Notes: generated from the sequence alone by a model not told the origin. 64,000 bases of DNA from CADCTP01 sp963849885 (GCA_963849885.1 CAWKIV010000006.1:558001-622000); one strand, 5' to 3'; positions 15,981 to 24,883 are shown, numbered from the stretch's first letter. Numbers and translations: made by a program.

Positions 15981-18061
15981 GGCTGCTCCAGCGGGAACGT
16001 GGCGGTCACGGTGGTGCCGTCGGCGGCGGACGCGACGCCGAGCCGGCCGCCCAGCGTCTCGGCCCGGCGGCGCATCGAGGTCAGCCCCACGCCGGCGGCC
16101 GCGCGGCCCACCCCGCAGCCGTCGTCGGACACGGTGATCTCCAGCGCGCCGTCCGGCGCGGCCAGCCGGACCCGGACCTCGCTGGCCCGGGCGTGCCGGG
16201 CCGCGTTGGTCAGCGCCTCGGTGGTGATCCGGTAGGCCGCGTTCTCCACCGGGGGCGGCAGCGCGGGCAGGTCGGCGGCCTCCACCCGGACCGGCACCGA
16301 CGCGGACACCGTCTCGGCGTGCCGGCGGATCGCGTCCGGCAGCTTGAGCGTGTCCAGCGCGGTCGGCCGCAGGCCGTCGATGATCCGGCGCACCTCGGTC
16401 ACCGCGATGTCGACCTCGTCCCGGATCCGGGCCAGCAGCGTGGTGGACGCCTCCGCGTCGCCGGTGGCGAGCCGGTCGTCGAGCGCCTGCAGGCCGAGCC
16501 CGACGCCGGACAGCGACGGGCCGAGCCCGTCGTGCAGGTCGCCGCGCAGCCGGTCCCGCTCGGTGGTGGTGGCGGCGAGCACCCGGTCCCGCTCCGCCTC
16601 CAGCGCCTCGGTCAGCCCGACCGCGCGGACCACGACCGCGACCTGCAGGGCGAGGGCGGCCAGCAGCCGGGTCTCGGCCGCCGCGTACGGCTCGGTGGGG
16701 CGGCGGCGCGCCACCCGCAGCTCGCCGACCAGCTGGCCGCCGAAGGACAGCGGCAGCACCGCGCCGGCGGCCGGCGGCTCGGGCGGGGTGCCGACCGCGG
16801 CCAGCACCCGGCCGTCCGGCGCGGCCACCGCCGCCCCGGGCGCGTGCACCGCGGCGACCACGCTGGCCAGCGCGCCCGGCAGCAGGTCCAGCTCGCCGCC
16901 GGTGGCCACCCGGGTGCCGAGCAGGGTGACCGCGCGCAGCGGGTCGTGCCGCTCCCCGTACACCAGCCGGTCGGCGGCCCGCTGCAGCCGTTCCCGGGCC
17001 GGCGCCAGCCCGACCGCGGCCAGCGCGGCGGCGACCGCCCCGGGCACCCGCGGGCTGTCCACCGCGGCGCCCACGGTGGCCGCGGCCAGCAGGTAGGCCA
17101 GCAGCACGCCGGCGGTCATCGTCCCGTAGACCAGGCCGCGGCGGAGCACGGTCTCGATGCCGAGCAGCCGGTAGCGCAGCACGCCGACCGCGACCGCGAC
17201 CGGGGCGAGCAGCAGCGAGGCGAGGACCAGCAGGTTGGCGAACTCGACCGGCGCGACCAGGGAGGCGGCCAGCAGCGGCATGACCGCGCAGACCACCCAG
17301 GCCAGCTGCTGCCGGCGCGGCGGCCGGGCCCGGACCAGCCGGACCACGGTGCCGATCCAGATGGTCAGCATGGACAGCACCAGCAGCGGCTTGAAGACCG
17401 CCGCCACCGCCCCGGTGAAGGCGGCCCACCACGGCGGCGCGACCAGCGCGCCGGTCGGGGTGGCGAGCACGAAGTTGTTCACCTCGTACGCCGAGCTGCT
17501 CGGCAGCAGCAGGTCGCCGAGCCGGGCCGGGAAGTTGGGCACCATCGCCCAGCCGTACGCCTCCGCCGGGTCGACGGTGGGGAACGGCACCGAGACGGTG
17601 AGCAGCACGATCGCGGCCGCGGCGATCCCGACCGGCCACCGCCACCAGCGGCTCGGCAGCCGGCCGTCCGGGTAGAGCGCGAGCAGCAGCGTCGGCGGCA
17701 CCAGCCAGCCGGGCAGGTAGAGCGCCGGCCCGACGTACACCGGCCAGGACAGCACCTCCTCCTGCAGCCGGACCCCGCCGTACGCCGTCAGCCCGACCGC
17801 CCAGGCGTGCGAGACCCCGGCGGCGAGGATCAGCCAACCCAGCGCGTTGCGCGGGCGGAGCCAGACCAGCACCGCGCCGGTGACCGCCCAGACCAGCCCC
17901 ACGCAGCCGGAGGCGATCACGAACGTCTCCGGGGTGAACGGCGGGATGGCGAACAGGAACAGCCGCTGGGACACCGGCCGGCCGGTCAGCGCGAGCGCGA
18001 CCGCGACCGCCGCGGCGGCGGACGCCACCGCGGCCACGGCGCCGGCGCGGGCCCGTCCCAT
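15977..18061 (-). CDS. Membrane-bound NarL-type sensor histidine kinase
   Basis: The product is 694 aa. The first half is a multi-pass membrane region (about 8 hydrophobic segments to residue 360), then a GAF-like stretch with an A-E-R-E-R-L-type connector. A HisKA_3 dimerisation domain follows with the phospho-acceptor in D-L-H-D-G-L-G-P-S-L-S-G, then a HATPase domain with D-D-G-C-G-V-G. The ATG was chosen because the membrane region starts there and nothing upstream is conserved. It partners the next gene. The membrane fold has periplasmic loops that could contact the solute-binding lipoprotein of the operon. Confidence 0.93.
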   Translation of the reverse strand: MGRARAGAVAAVASAAAAVAVALALTGRPVSQRLFLFAIPPFTPETFVIASGCVGLVWAVTGAVLVWLRPRNALGWLILAAGVSHAWAVGLTAYGGVRLQEEVLSWPVYVGPALYLPGWLVPPTLLLALYPDGRLPSRWWRWPVGIAAAAIVLLTVSVPFPTVDPAEAYGWAMVPNFPARLGDLLLPSSSAYEVNNFVLATPTGALVAPPWWAAFTGAVAAVFKPLLVLSMLTIWIGTVVRLVRARPPRRQQLAWVVCAVMPLLAASLVAPVEFANLLVLASLLLAPVAVAVGVLRYRLLGIETVLRRGLVYGTMTAGVLLAYLLAAATVGAAVDSPRVPGAVAAALAAVGLAPARERLQRAADRLVYGERHDPLRAVTLLGTRVATGGELDLLPGALASVVAAVHAPGAAVAAPDGRVLAAVGTPPEPPAAGAVLPLSFGGQLVGELRVARRRPTEPYAAAETRLLAALALQVAVVVRAVGLTEALEAERDRVLAATTTERDRLRGDLHDGLGPSLSGVGLGLQALDDRLATGDAEASTTLLARIRDEVDIAVTEVRRIIDGLRPTALDTLKLPDAIRRHAETVSASVPVRVEAADLPALPPPVENAAYRITTEALTNAARHARASEVRVRLAAPDGALEITVSDDGCGVGRAAAGVGLTSMRRRAETLGGRLGVASAADGTTVTATFPLEQP

Positions 18062-18072
18062 GCCGCCAGTCT

Positions 18073-18172
18073 GGGGGCAGCGTTGTCCTGGGGGCCAGCA
18101 CGGTTGTCCCGGCCCGGTCGGGCAGCTGTCCCGGCCCCGCGGGCCGGGCAGCTCAGGCGCAACGCTGCCCCC
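18073..18172. promoter_or_regulatory. Long-range dyad and TTGTCC repeats in the kinase/TIGR04222 divergent region
   Basis: GGGGGCAGCGTTG (18073-18085) and its exact complement (18160-18172) flank a 74-base interval. The interval contains three (G/C)TGTCC-GG copies and a second, nearly perfect dyad around AGCTGTCCCGGCC. It lies between two divergent starts, so it is a good candidate for binding by the adjacent NarL-type regulator. Confidence 0.45.
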
Positions 18173-18224
18173 GGGTCCATGGTGGGGTCCGCGGCACCGG
18201 CCGCACCGTCGATCGGAGGCTCCG

Positions 18225-18960
18225 ATGACTCTGACCGGGACCAGCCTGCTGGACGTCCGGACCGCCGCCTGCCTGGCCGGCGGCCCCGGGCGGGTGGTGG
18301 ACACCGCGCTCGCCGTGCTGGTCGAGTCCGGCCGGGTGCGGGTGCGGCACGACGGCGTGCTCACCGTGCTGGACCGGCGCAGCCGGGACGAGGTGGAGTC
18401 GGCCGTGCTGGACGCGATCGGCACCCGCGGCTACCGGACGGCCGGGCTGGTCCGCCACCGTGCCGTCACCGACGTGCGGCTGACCAGGGTGGTCGACCGG
18501 CTGGTCGCGACCGGGCTGCTGGCTCCCCGCCGGCGCGGCGGCACGGCGCCGACCCGGGCCGGGCGACGGGTGGTCCGGCAGCTCCGGCGGACCGTGCCGG
18601 CGGACGGGCCCGGTGGCGCGGCGGCGCTGCAGGGCGTGCCCGCGGGGACCAGCGCGGCCGCGGTCGCGGTGCACGGGCCGGCCGCCATGCCGGACCCCGA
18701 GCTGCGCACGGCGCTGTTCGGGTCCAGCCGGCCGCAGCGGATGCGGCGCCGCGGCCCGGTGGTGGTCGGCCGCCGGCGGGCCGCGGACGTCGCCGCGACC
18801 GCGTCGCTGTACGACTCGTCCCCCCGCCACTACGGATCCGCCCTCTGGGGCGCCGGCGGCTGGGGCGGCGGGAGCTGGGGCAGCGGGGGCGGCGGCGGAG
18901 GCGGCGACTTCGGCGGCGGCGGCTGCGGCGACGGCGGCAGGCGGCGGCGGCGCCTGCTGA
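18225..18960 (+). CDS. TIGR04222 domain membrane-associated protein, frame change near the 3' end
   Basis: The product is about 244 aa after restoring the frame. It opens M-T-L-T-G-T-S-L-L-D-V-R after a GGAGG site. It has the charged N-terminal helical region and V-x-x-A-x-L-R-T-A-L-F-G segment of TIGR04222, then the typical Trp/Gly tail (G-G-W-G-G-G-S-W-G-S) and Gly-Cys repeats. The uncorrected frame runs past the expected end into Arg-rich sequence, while the +1 frame gives G-G-G-G-A-C and a stop at 18960. One extra base near 18940 in a GGC repeat explains this. Its role is unknown; the family is restricted to actinomycetes and similar bacteria. Confidence 0.65.
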
Positions 18961-18967
18961 GCGGCCG

Positions 18968-19165
18968 ATGGCGCTGGTCTTCCTCGGCGAGGGCGAGAAG
19001 CAGACAGCGACCATGGCGCTCGGCGGCCAGATCGGCCAGGTCGGCGGTCGGGGCTGGCAGGCGGTCTCCGGCGCCGCGCTGCTCGTGCTCAGCGTGCCGG
19101 TGCTGGTCTTCCTGCTGCTCCAGCGCTACTTCGTGCGCGGCATGCTGGCCGGCGCAGTCAACGGC
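18968..19165 (+). pseudogene. C-terminal remnant of a MalG-type sugar ABC permease
   Basis: About 66 codons match the end of carbohydrate ABC permeases: T-A-T-M-A-L-G, a last membrane helix (A-A-L-L-V-L-S-V-P-V-L-V-F-L-L-L) and the family's hallmark end Q-R-Y-F-V-R-G-M-L-A-G-A-V-N-G. The stop normally found after this motif is missing, and the frame runs into a short 15-base repeat. There is no N-terminal part, ATPase or partner permease nearby, so this is a stranded fragment. Confidence 0.6.
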
Positions 19166-19229
19166 CGACCGGCGGCGCAACGGCCGGCGGCGCAACGGCC
19201 GGCGGGCCGGCGGAGTTTGAAGGACATGG

Positions 19230-19724
19230 CTGAAGCGGCTGCTCTCCTCCGTCGAGCTCGGCGAGCCGCGGCGGCTCACCTTCCCCTTCCGGCTGACCTG
19301 GGTGCCGTCCGGCTACCGGGTGCCCTCCGCCGGCAGCGGCGCGCACCACTGGTACGGCACCGCGAGCGGTGGCGCCCGGCTGGCCGACCCGCCCGGACTG
19401 GACAGCGGGGTCTCGCTCGACCCGGGCGGCGTCCGGTCCAGCGATCCGGCGGTCGGCCCGGCCCTCAACGTCGGAGTGTCCACTGACGATGCACTGTGGA
19501 CGGACAAGGGAGTGCGCCCGAACGGCACCCTGCTCGGCCGGCCGGTCCGGTACACCGAGTTCCAGGGCTTCGCCGAGCTGCATGTCTTCGGCCTGCACGG
19601 CATGCACGTGCTGGTGAGCGCGGCGAGGGCCGACCGGGCCATGCTGGAGCGAGTGGTCCGCGGGCTGCGGATGGTGGACGACCCCGACCGGCCGAGCAGC
19701 TGGACCGACCAGCCGCTGCCCTGA
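19230..19724 (+). pseudogene. C-terminal part of a hypothetical actinobacterial protein
   Basis: The frame starts abruptly after a stop at 19220 and reads L-K-R-L-L-S-S-V-E-L-G-E-P, then a beta-rich domain (L-T-F-P-F-R-L-T-W-V-P-S-G-Y-R) through to E-R-V-V-R-G-L-R-M-V. Such domains normally follow an N-terminal membrane segment, which is absent here. It may be translated from GTG at 19299 or ATG at 19302, but it looks truncated by the same rearrangement that left the permease remnant. Function unknown. Confidence 0.5.
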
Positions 19725-19741
19725 GCGCTCGCGCCGCGCGG

Positions 19742-21133
19742 TCAGGAGCTGGCCGCGCGGCGCGGCAGCGTGACCCGGAGCACCGTCCGGCCCGGCGCGG
19801 AGTCGATCCCGATCTCGCCGCCGTGCCGCTCGACCACGATCCGCCAGGAGACGTCCAGGCCGAGCCCGGTGCCCTGGCCGACCTGCTTGGTCGTGTAGAA
19901 GGGATCGAAGGCGTGCGCCCGCACCTCCTCGGACATCCCCGGCCCGGTGTCGGCCACCTCCACCAGCACGCCGGCGCCGGCGGCGGCCCGGGTCGAGACC
20001 CGCAGCGTGCCGGTGCCGCGCAGGGCGTCGAGGGCGTTGTCGATCAGGTGCGTCCAGACCTGGTTGAGCTCGCCGGCGTACGCCTCGACCCGCGGCACGT
20101 CGGCGCCGTAGTCGCGGACCACGGTGACCCCTGCCGGGAGCCGGCCGGCGAGCATCACCAGCGTGCTCTCCAGCCCCTCGGCGACGTCGGTCCACTGCAG
20201 CGCGGCGCGGTCGAGCTGCGAGTACGACCGGATCACCCCGATCAGGTCGGACACCCGCCCGGTGGACTCCTGCACCTCGGCCAGCAGCGTGCTCATCGAC
20301 AGCGAGGCCGCCACCCACTCCAGCCCGGCCTCCAGCGGGCCGCCGGTGAGCAGCGCGCCGGCCCGCTCGCACCAGGCCACGTCCACCCCGGCGGCGGCGA
20401 ACGGCGGCGCGATCAGCCAGCCCCGGGTCACCCCGCGCCGGTCGAGCCAGTCGGACAGGACGTCCTCCCGGTCGGCCAGCGCCACCGGGGTGAGCTCCGG
20501 CGGCCGCGACGGGATCTCCCGGCGCAGCGCATCCAGCTCGGCCAGCTGGTCGGCGGAGACCGCGCCGGCCAGCCGGCCCAGCGCGGACTGCAGCGCCTGC
20601 GCGGTGTCGCCGAGCGCGCCCGCCGCCCGGGTCGCCGCCGACGCCGGGTTGTTGATCTCGTGCGCGAAGCCGGCCGCCAGCGTGCCCAGCGCGACCAGCG
20701 ACTCGCGCTGCCGGGCCACCGACTCGATCCGGCGCACGGTGCCGACCAGACCCCGGATCAGGTGCACGCCGAACGGGAACCAGGCGTCCGCGAGCCCCCG
20801 CAGCGCGGCCGCCGGCACCCGGAGCATCCGGCCGGGCCCGGCGCCGCGGCCGGTGGCCAGGTAGACCCCGTGCTCGTCCCAGGCCCGGAAGCCACCGGCC
20901 CACTGGCCGGGCGCGCCCATCACGGCCAGCACGGTCTCGTCGTGGCCGGCCCGGCGGACCAGGCTCACCGAGCCCTCCAGCAGCACCCACCAGGACTCGG
21001 CCGGCCGGCCCTCGACGAACAGCTCGTCGCCGGCGCCGAAGCGGACCTCCTCGCCGGCCGCGACCAGCTCGCCCAGCTGGTCGTCGGTGAGCCCGTCGAA
21101 GATCGCGACGCCCCGCAGGTCCTGCACCCCCAT
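19742..21133 (-). CDS. Sensor histidine kinase with N-terminal cyclic-nucleotide-binding domain
   Basis: The product is 463 aa with no membrane segment, so it is cytoplasmic. Residues about 10-125 form a cNMP/Crp-like sensory domain (F-D-G-L-T-D-D-Q-L then E-G-S-V-S-L-V). A HisKA helix follows with the phospho-acceptor in G-F-A-H-E-I-N-N-P-A, then a HATPase domain with D-N-A-L-D-A-L, D-T-G-P-G-M and G-T-G-L-G-L. Architectures of this kind are common in actinomycetes near redox-related genes. No response regulator is adjacent, so it is an orphan kinase. Confidence 0.9.
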   Translation of the reverse strand: MGVQDLRGVAIFDGLTDDQLGELVAAGEEVRFGAGDELFVEGRPAESWWVLLEGSVSLVRRAGHDETVLAVMGAPGQWAGGFRAWDEHGVYLATGRGAGPGRMLRVPAAALRGLADAWFPFGVHLIRGLVGTVRRIESVARQRESLVALGTLAAGFAHEINNPASAATRAAGALGDTAQALQSALGRLAGAVSADQLAELDALRREIPSRPPELTPVALADREDVLSDWLDRRGVTRGWLIAPPFAAAGVDVAWCERAGALLTGGPLEAGLEWVAASLSMSTLLAEVQESTGRVSDLIGVIRSYSQLDRAALQWTDVAEGLESTLVMLAGRLPAGVTVVRDYGADVPRVEAYAGELNQVWTHLIDNALDALRGTGTLRVSTRAAAGAGVLVEVADTGPGMSEEVRAHAFDPFYTTKQVGQGTGLGLDVSWRIVVERHGGEIGIDSAPGRTVLRVTLPRRAASS

Positions 21134-21206
21134 CGCCCGACAGTACGGTCCGGGCGGGCGGCGGGTGCCGCTTCGGCGGATCCGGACGGGGCCCCGGGCC
21201 GGCCGG

Positions 21207-22049
21207 TCAGGAGGCGGGCCGCGACCAGGGCGTGATCGGCCGGTCCCGGCGGGTGCCGTCGAGCACCACGTCCACCCGCTCGTCGAAGAAGCAGAGCAGG
21301 TCGCGCACCGGCTCGGCGTCCAGCCGCGGCTGCGGGTAGCTCCACACCAGGTCCGGCACCACCGTGTCGCCGAGCACCACCGACCAGTACGACGCCTCAC
21401 CCTTGTACGCGCACCACGTCCGGGTGTCGCTCGGCCGCAGCTCGCCGCGCACGTCCTCGGCCGGCAGGTAGAACCGGACCGGCAGCAGGGTCTCGAAGAG
21501 CAGCCGCGGGCGGGTGCTCTCCGCGAGCAGGTGGCCGTCCAGCTCCAGCCGGACGTGCCGCGAGCTGGCCAGCACGTCGATCCGGTGGAACGGGTCGCGC
21601 GGGTGCGAGACGATCCCCTCGTCCTCCTCGTACCAGGCGTCCGGCCCGGCGAAGTCGACGACCACCCAGCCGGCCAGGTCGGCGTCGGCCGGCCGGAAGC
21701 CGGCCACCGCGGCGTCCCCGGACCGCAGCAGCACCGCCTCCCCGGCCGTCGAGTGCACCTCGAAGGGGATCGACGGGTCCAGCACCGGCCGCCGGCTCAC
21801 CTCCGGCAGCGGCAACCCGATGGTGTCGTCGGCCGGCGCCGCGGCGGACGTCGGCACCAGCTCGGCGCGGACGTCCGCGACCGGCACCGCGTACGACGGC
21901 ACCACCCGCCGCGGCTCCCACACCAGCCGGGCGTCCCGGCTGTCCAGCAGGGTCCGCCCGGCCAGCTCGGCGCGCACCCGCTTCGCCGTCGGCTCCCAGC
22001 GCAGCTCGCCGAGCTGGCCCGTCAGCACGTCCCGCACCCGTACGGCCAT
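21207..22049 (-). CDS. DUF427 domain protein, two tandem copies
   Basis: The product is 280 aa. Two DUF427 domains lie in tandem, roughly residues 10-70 and 95-265. The second includes H-P-R-D-P-F-H-R-I-D, the strand-rich V-R-L-E-L-D-G-H-L-L-A-E-S and W-C-A-Y-K-G-E-A-S-Y-W. DUF427 folds as a small beta barrel; its biochemical role is unsettled. The ATG follows a GGAGGTT ribosome-binding site. The gene is monocistronic between the kinase and the divergent MmcQ gene. Confidence 0.88.
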   Translation of the reverse strand: MAVRVRDVLTGQLGELRWEPTAKRVRAELAGRTLLDSRDARLVWEPRRVVPSYAVPVADVRAELVPTSAAAPADDTIGLPLPEVSRRPVLDPSIPFEVHSTAGEAVLLRSGDAAVAGFRPADADLAGWVVVDFAGPDAWYEEDEGIVSHPRDPFHRIDVLASSRHVRLELDGHLLAESTRPRLLFETLLPVRFYLPAEDVRGELRPSDTRTWCAYKGEASYWSVVLGDTVVPDLVWSYPQPRLDAEPVRDLLCFFDERVDVVLDGTRRDRPITPWSRPAS

Positions 22050-22145
22050 GGAAACCTCCCCGAGGGTGTGCGGGTCCATCCTGCCCCGCCGCCCGCCCCG
22101 GCGTGGGCCGTCTCCCCCAGCGGACCGGCTCACTAGGCTGGCCGC

Positions 22146-22571
22146 GTGGCGGGCGGGCGGAGCCGGCGGGCGCGGGTCGAGGACGTGCACGAGCTGGCCC
22201 GGGCGATGCCGCACGTCACCGTCTGGCCGGGGTCCGCGGACAACCCGGTCTACCAGGTGGGCGGCAAGTCGTTCATCTTCTTCCGCAACCCGCGGCCGGA
22301 CGCGGTCGACCCGGAGACCGGCGAGCGCTACCGGGACGTCATCGTCTTCTGGGTGCCGTCCGAGGCGGACAAGCTGGCCCTGGTGCAGGACGGGTCGACG
22401 CCGTTCTTCACCACGCCGCACTTCAACGGGCACCTGTCGGTGCTCCTGCGGGCCAGCCGGATCGGCGAGCTGACCCGCCAGGAGCTGGCCGAGGTGATCC
22501 AGGACGCGTGGTTGTGCCGAGCGTCGAAACGCCGCGCCGCGGACTGGCTCGCCGCCCACCCGCCCGCCTGA
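22146..22571 (+). CDS. MmcQ/YjbR family DNA-binding-fold protein
   Basis: The product is 141 aa from a GTG start. The CyaY-like alpha/beta fold is indicated by L-A-R-A-M-P-H-V, the G-G-K-S-F-I-F-F strand, V-I-F-W-V-P-S-E-A-D-K and the C-terminal L-T-R-Q-E-L-A-E-V-I-Q-D-A-W helix. The family was named for a DNA-binding role that is weakly supported. It is divergent from the DUF427 gene. Confidence 0.85.
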   Translation: MAGGRSRRARVEDVHELARAMPHVTVWPGSADNPVYQVGGKSFIFFRNPRPDAVDPETGERYRDVIVFWVPSEADKLALVQDGSTPFFTTPHFNGHLSVLLRASRIGELTRQELAEVIQDAWLCRASKRRAADWLAAHPPA

Positions 22572-22658
22572 TCCCGTCCGCCCATCCCACCGCCGACCCA
22601 TCGTCCTGCCCGGCGTGACCAGCGAGATCCGCCCGTTGTCCACACCCGGCGCGGCGGG

Positions 22659-22748
22659 TCATCCCGGCTTGTGCGCCCGGACGGCCAGCACGGTCGGCGT
22701 CGGCTCGCCGCCCTCGGCGAAGCCGTCCAGCACCAGGCCGGCGCAGTG
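22659..22748 (-). pseudogene. C-terminal fragment of an unidentified gene
   Basis: The last codons read A-G-L-V-L-D-G-F-A-E-G-G-E-P-T-P-T-V-L-A and end V-R-A-H-K-P-G-stop. This looks like the final strand pair of an enzyme, perhaps a methyltransferase-type fold. No start or upstream conserved sequence exists before the HIT-like gene, so it is a probable remnant. The assignment is tentative. Confidence 0.3.
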
Positions 22749-22804
22749 AGGACCCGGCGGGCGGCCCGGGGCAAGTCCCTTATGCCATCGGCGAAACCCG
22801 GCCG

Positions 22805-23323
22805 TCAGCCGGCGGCGAGGGTGCGCGCGATCTGCTCGCCGGCGTGCCGGACCTCCTCGTCCGGCAGGTCCGGCAGCAGCACGCTCCACATGCCGAAGAA
22901 CGTGCCGCGCAGCTGCAGCTGCCCGTACGGCCGCGGGTAGAACCAGATGTGCAGGTGCGCGCTGCTGTCGCCCCAGTAGTGCAGGTGCACCCGACCGATC
23001 CCGCCGAGCGCCTCGATCGCGGCCTGCACCCGGCCGACCATCGGCCCGAGCTCGGCCGCCTCCACGGCCGGCAGCTCGGCGACGGACTGCGCGTGCACCC
23101 GCGGCTGCAGCAGCACCACCCCGCGCACCGGGCTCGGCGTGTAGAGGCTGAGCCGCCACCGGTCGTCGGTCCACAGGAAGACGTCGTCCGGGGTGCGGCA
23201 GAGCCAGCAGTCGACCCCGTTCTCGCCCTCCCGGGCCGGCTCCAGCGGCACGGGCGGGTCGAGCGACCGGACGGTGACCGGCAGCTCGAAGGGGAAGGTG
23301 CTGAATTGGGACAGGTCGCGCAC
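22805..23323 (-). CDS. HIT-like superfamily protein
   Basis: The product is 172 aa. H-L-H-Y-W-G-D-S-S-A-H-L-H-I-W-F near residues 118-133 resembles the histidine-triad signature of HIT hydrolases, preceded by a Cys pair (D-C-W-L-C-R) that could bind metal. Most annotations call this family hypothetical. It probably acts as a nucleotidyl hydrolase or transferase, but no substrate can be given. Transcribed alone, divergent from the DUF4870 gene. Confidence 0.65.
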   Translation of the reverse strand: MRDLSQFSTFPFELPVTVRSLDPPVPLEPAREGENGVDCWLCRTPDDVFLWTDDRWRLSLYTPSPVRGVVLLQPRVHAQSVAELPAVEAAELGPMVGRVQAAIEALGGIGRVHLHYWGDSSAHLHIWFYPRPYGQLQLRGTFFGMWSVLLPDLPDEEVRHAGEQIARTLAAG

Positions 23324-23368
23324 GTGCGGCAGGCTACCGCCGGGCCGGCCGTCCCCTACCCTGCTGCC

Positions 23369-24135
23369 ATGAGCGAGCCCCGGGATCCCACGGCCGGCGG
23401 ACCGGCCGGCGACGACCCGACCGCGGCGGGAGCGTACGGGGAGCCGGACGCGCCCGGGCTGAGCTACCCGCCGGCCCCGCCGCCGCCCGAGCAGCCCGAG
23501 CGCCCGCGCCGCCCGCGCCGCCCGAGCAGCCGGGCGGCGGCTACCCGCCGCCGGGCTCGCAGCCGGGCCAGGACGCGTACCCGGGCCCGGGCTCGCCGGC
23601 GCCCACGGACCCGCCGCCGGGCCCGGCCCAGCAGCCCGGCCCGGGCGCCTACCCGCCGGCCCCGGACGCGTACCCGCCGCCGGGTCAGGGCGCCTACCCG
23701 CCCCCCGGCGGATACCCCTACCAGCAGCCCTACGGCGGCAACCCGTACGGGCAGAACCCGTACGCCGGCTACCCGCCCGCTCCGCCCGGCTACGCCGGCC
23801 CGGCGCCCTGGCGGACCGGCCCGGAGGACACCACCTGGGCCGTGCTCGCGCACGTGCTCGGCATCTTCTTCTCGTTCATCCCGCCGCTGGTGGTGCTGCT
23901 CGCCCGCGGCGGGTCCAGCGGCTTCGTCCGGGACCAGGCGGTGGAGGCGCTGAACTTCCAGATCACCGTGATCATCGCGTACATCGTCTCGGCGATCCTG
24001 ATCATCCTGGTGATCGGGCTGATCATGATCTTCTTCGTCGGGATCGCGAGCGTCGTCCTGGCGATCATCGCCGGCATCGCCGCCGGCCGCGGCGAGGCCT
24101 ACCGCTACCCGGTCAACCTCCGCATGATCCACTGA
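23369..24135 (+). CDS. DUF4870 membrane protein with Pro/Tyr/Gly-rich N-terminus, one frame change
   Basis: The ATG frame encodes M-S-E-P-R-D-P-T-A-G-G and Pro-rich sequence, but after about residue 45 coding moves to another frame through a Gly/Pro/Tyr-rich stretch (repeats of A-Y-P-P-P). Two membrane helices of DUF4870 follow (F-S-F-I-P-P-L-V-V-L-L; I-I-L-V-I-G-L-I-M-I-F-F), with the conserved R-D-Q-A-V-E-A-L-N-F-Q and the end Y-P-V-N-L-R-M-I-H. Adding one C in the run near 23503 restores a single reading frame of about 255 residues. The 97-residue frame from 23842 is the conserved domain alone. Role unknown, probably a membrane-anchored cytoplasmic protein. Confidence 0.7.
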
Positions 24136-24148
24136 CCCGGCCCGGCGA

Positions 24149-24171
24149 CGTACCGGGGTGCGCCCGGTACG
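24149..24171. terminator. Bidirectional hairpin terminator
   Basis: CGTACCGGG and its exact complement form a 9-bp stem around GTGCG, between the convergent DUF4870 and DinB genes. Confidence 0.6.
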
Positions 24172-24175
24172 GACG

Positions 24176-24706
24176 TCACTCGCCGGTCAGGCCGTCGACG
24201 TGCTCGCGGATCAGGTCGGCGTGGCCGTTGTGCCGGGCGTACTCCTCGATCATGTGCAGCAGGATCCAGCGCAGGCTGGACCCCTTCCCGGTGCTCGTGC
24301 TGCGCTTCGTGGAGACCGTGTCGACGCCGTCCGGCGCCGCGGCGACGGCCGCGTCGGAGGCGGCGATCGTCCGCTCCCAGAGGGCGACCAACTCCTCCGG
24401 GGAGTCGGAGGTCGCCGTGCGGAACTCCCACTCGGGATCCGAGTCGAAGTCCACCCCGGCGAACGGGGCGCTGTGCTCGCGGCCGGTCAGGACGACGCCG
24501 AGCCACCAGTCCTCCTGCAGCGCGAGGTGCTTGGTCAGCCCGGCCAACGTCAGCGTCGACGGCGGGTGCGCGGTCGCGAGCTGCTCGCGGCTCAGGCCCG
24601 TCGCCTTCCAGCGGAAGGTCTCGCGGTGGTAGTCGAGGTACGCGCGGAGCATGGTCAGCTCATCCGCCGTCTCCGGCGGGTCGACCCGTGCGGCAGGCCC
24701 GGTCAT
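24176..24706 (-). CDS. DinB/DUF664 family protein
   Basis: The product is 176 aa. It has the helical-bundle pattern of the DinB-like DUF664 family: M-L-R-A-Y-L-D-Y-H-R-E-T, L-T-K-H-L-A-L-Q-E-D-W-W and the metal-binding H-M-I-E-E-Y-A-R-H-N-G-H-A-D-L-I-R near the C-terminus. Members include mycothiol-dependent maleylpyruvate isomerase-type and related transferases. The ATG chosen gives a normal N-terminus; another ATG lies four codons upstream. Confidence 0.88.
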   Translation of the reverse strand: MTGPAARVDPPETADELTMLRAYLDYHRETFRWKATGLSREQLATAHPPSTLTLAGLTKHLALQEDWWLGVVLTGREHSAPFAGVDFDSDPEWEFRTATSDSPEELVALWERTIAASDAAVAAAPDGVDTVSTKRSTSTGKGSSLRWILLHMIEEYARHNGHADLIREHVDGLTGE

Positions 24707-24772
24707 GGGCGACAGCATGATCGACGCGGGAATTCCCGTCGCGCGCATTACGAGGCGTGTAGGCCCTGGTAG

Positions 24773-24865
24773 CGGAGGCGGAGGGGAATCGAACCCCCCT
24801 GACCGAGAGACTCGGCCACGACGGTGTTGAAGACCGCGGGGGCCACCAGGCGCCCGTACGCCTCC
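24773..24865 (-). tRNA. selC: tRNA-Sec (anticodon TCA)
   Basis: The molecule is 93 nt long with 7 of 8 acceptor pairs matched (GGAGGCG with CGCCTCC), anticodon TCA in G-T-C-T-T-C-A-A-C-A-C, an extra-long variable arm (G-C-C-G-A-G-T-C-T-C-T-C-G-G-T) and a T-arm with loop TTCGATT. The length and large variable arm are diagnostic for tRNA-Sec. CCA is not encoded. It is divergent from selD, 18 bases away, and completes the selenocysteine pathway with selA, selB and selD. Confidence 0.93.
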
Positions 24866-24883
24866 GCGGAGCACCATAGCCCG

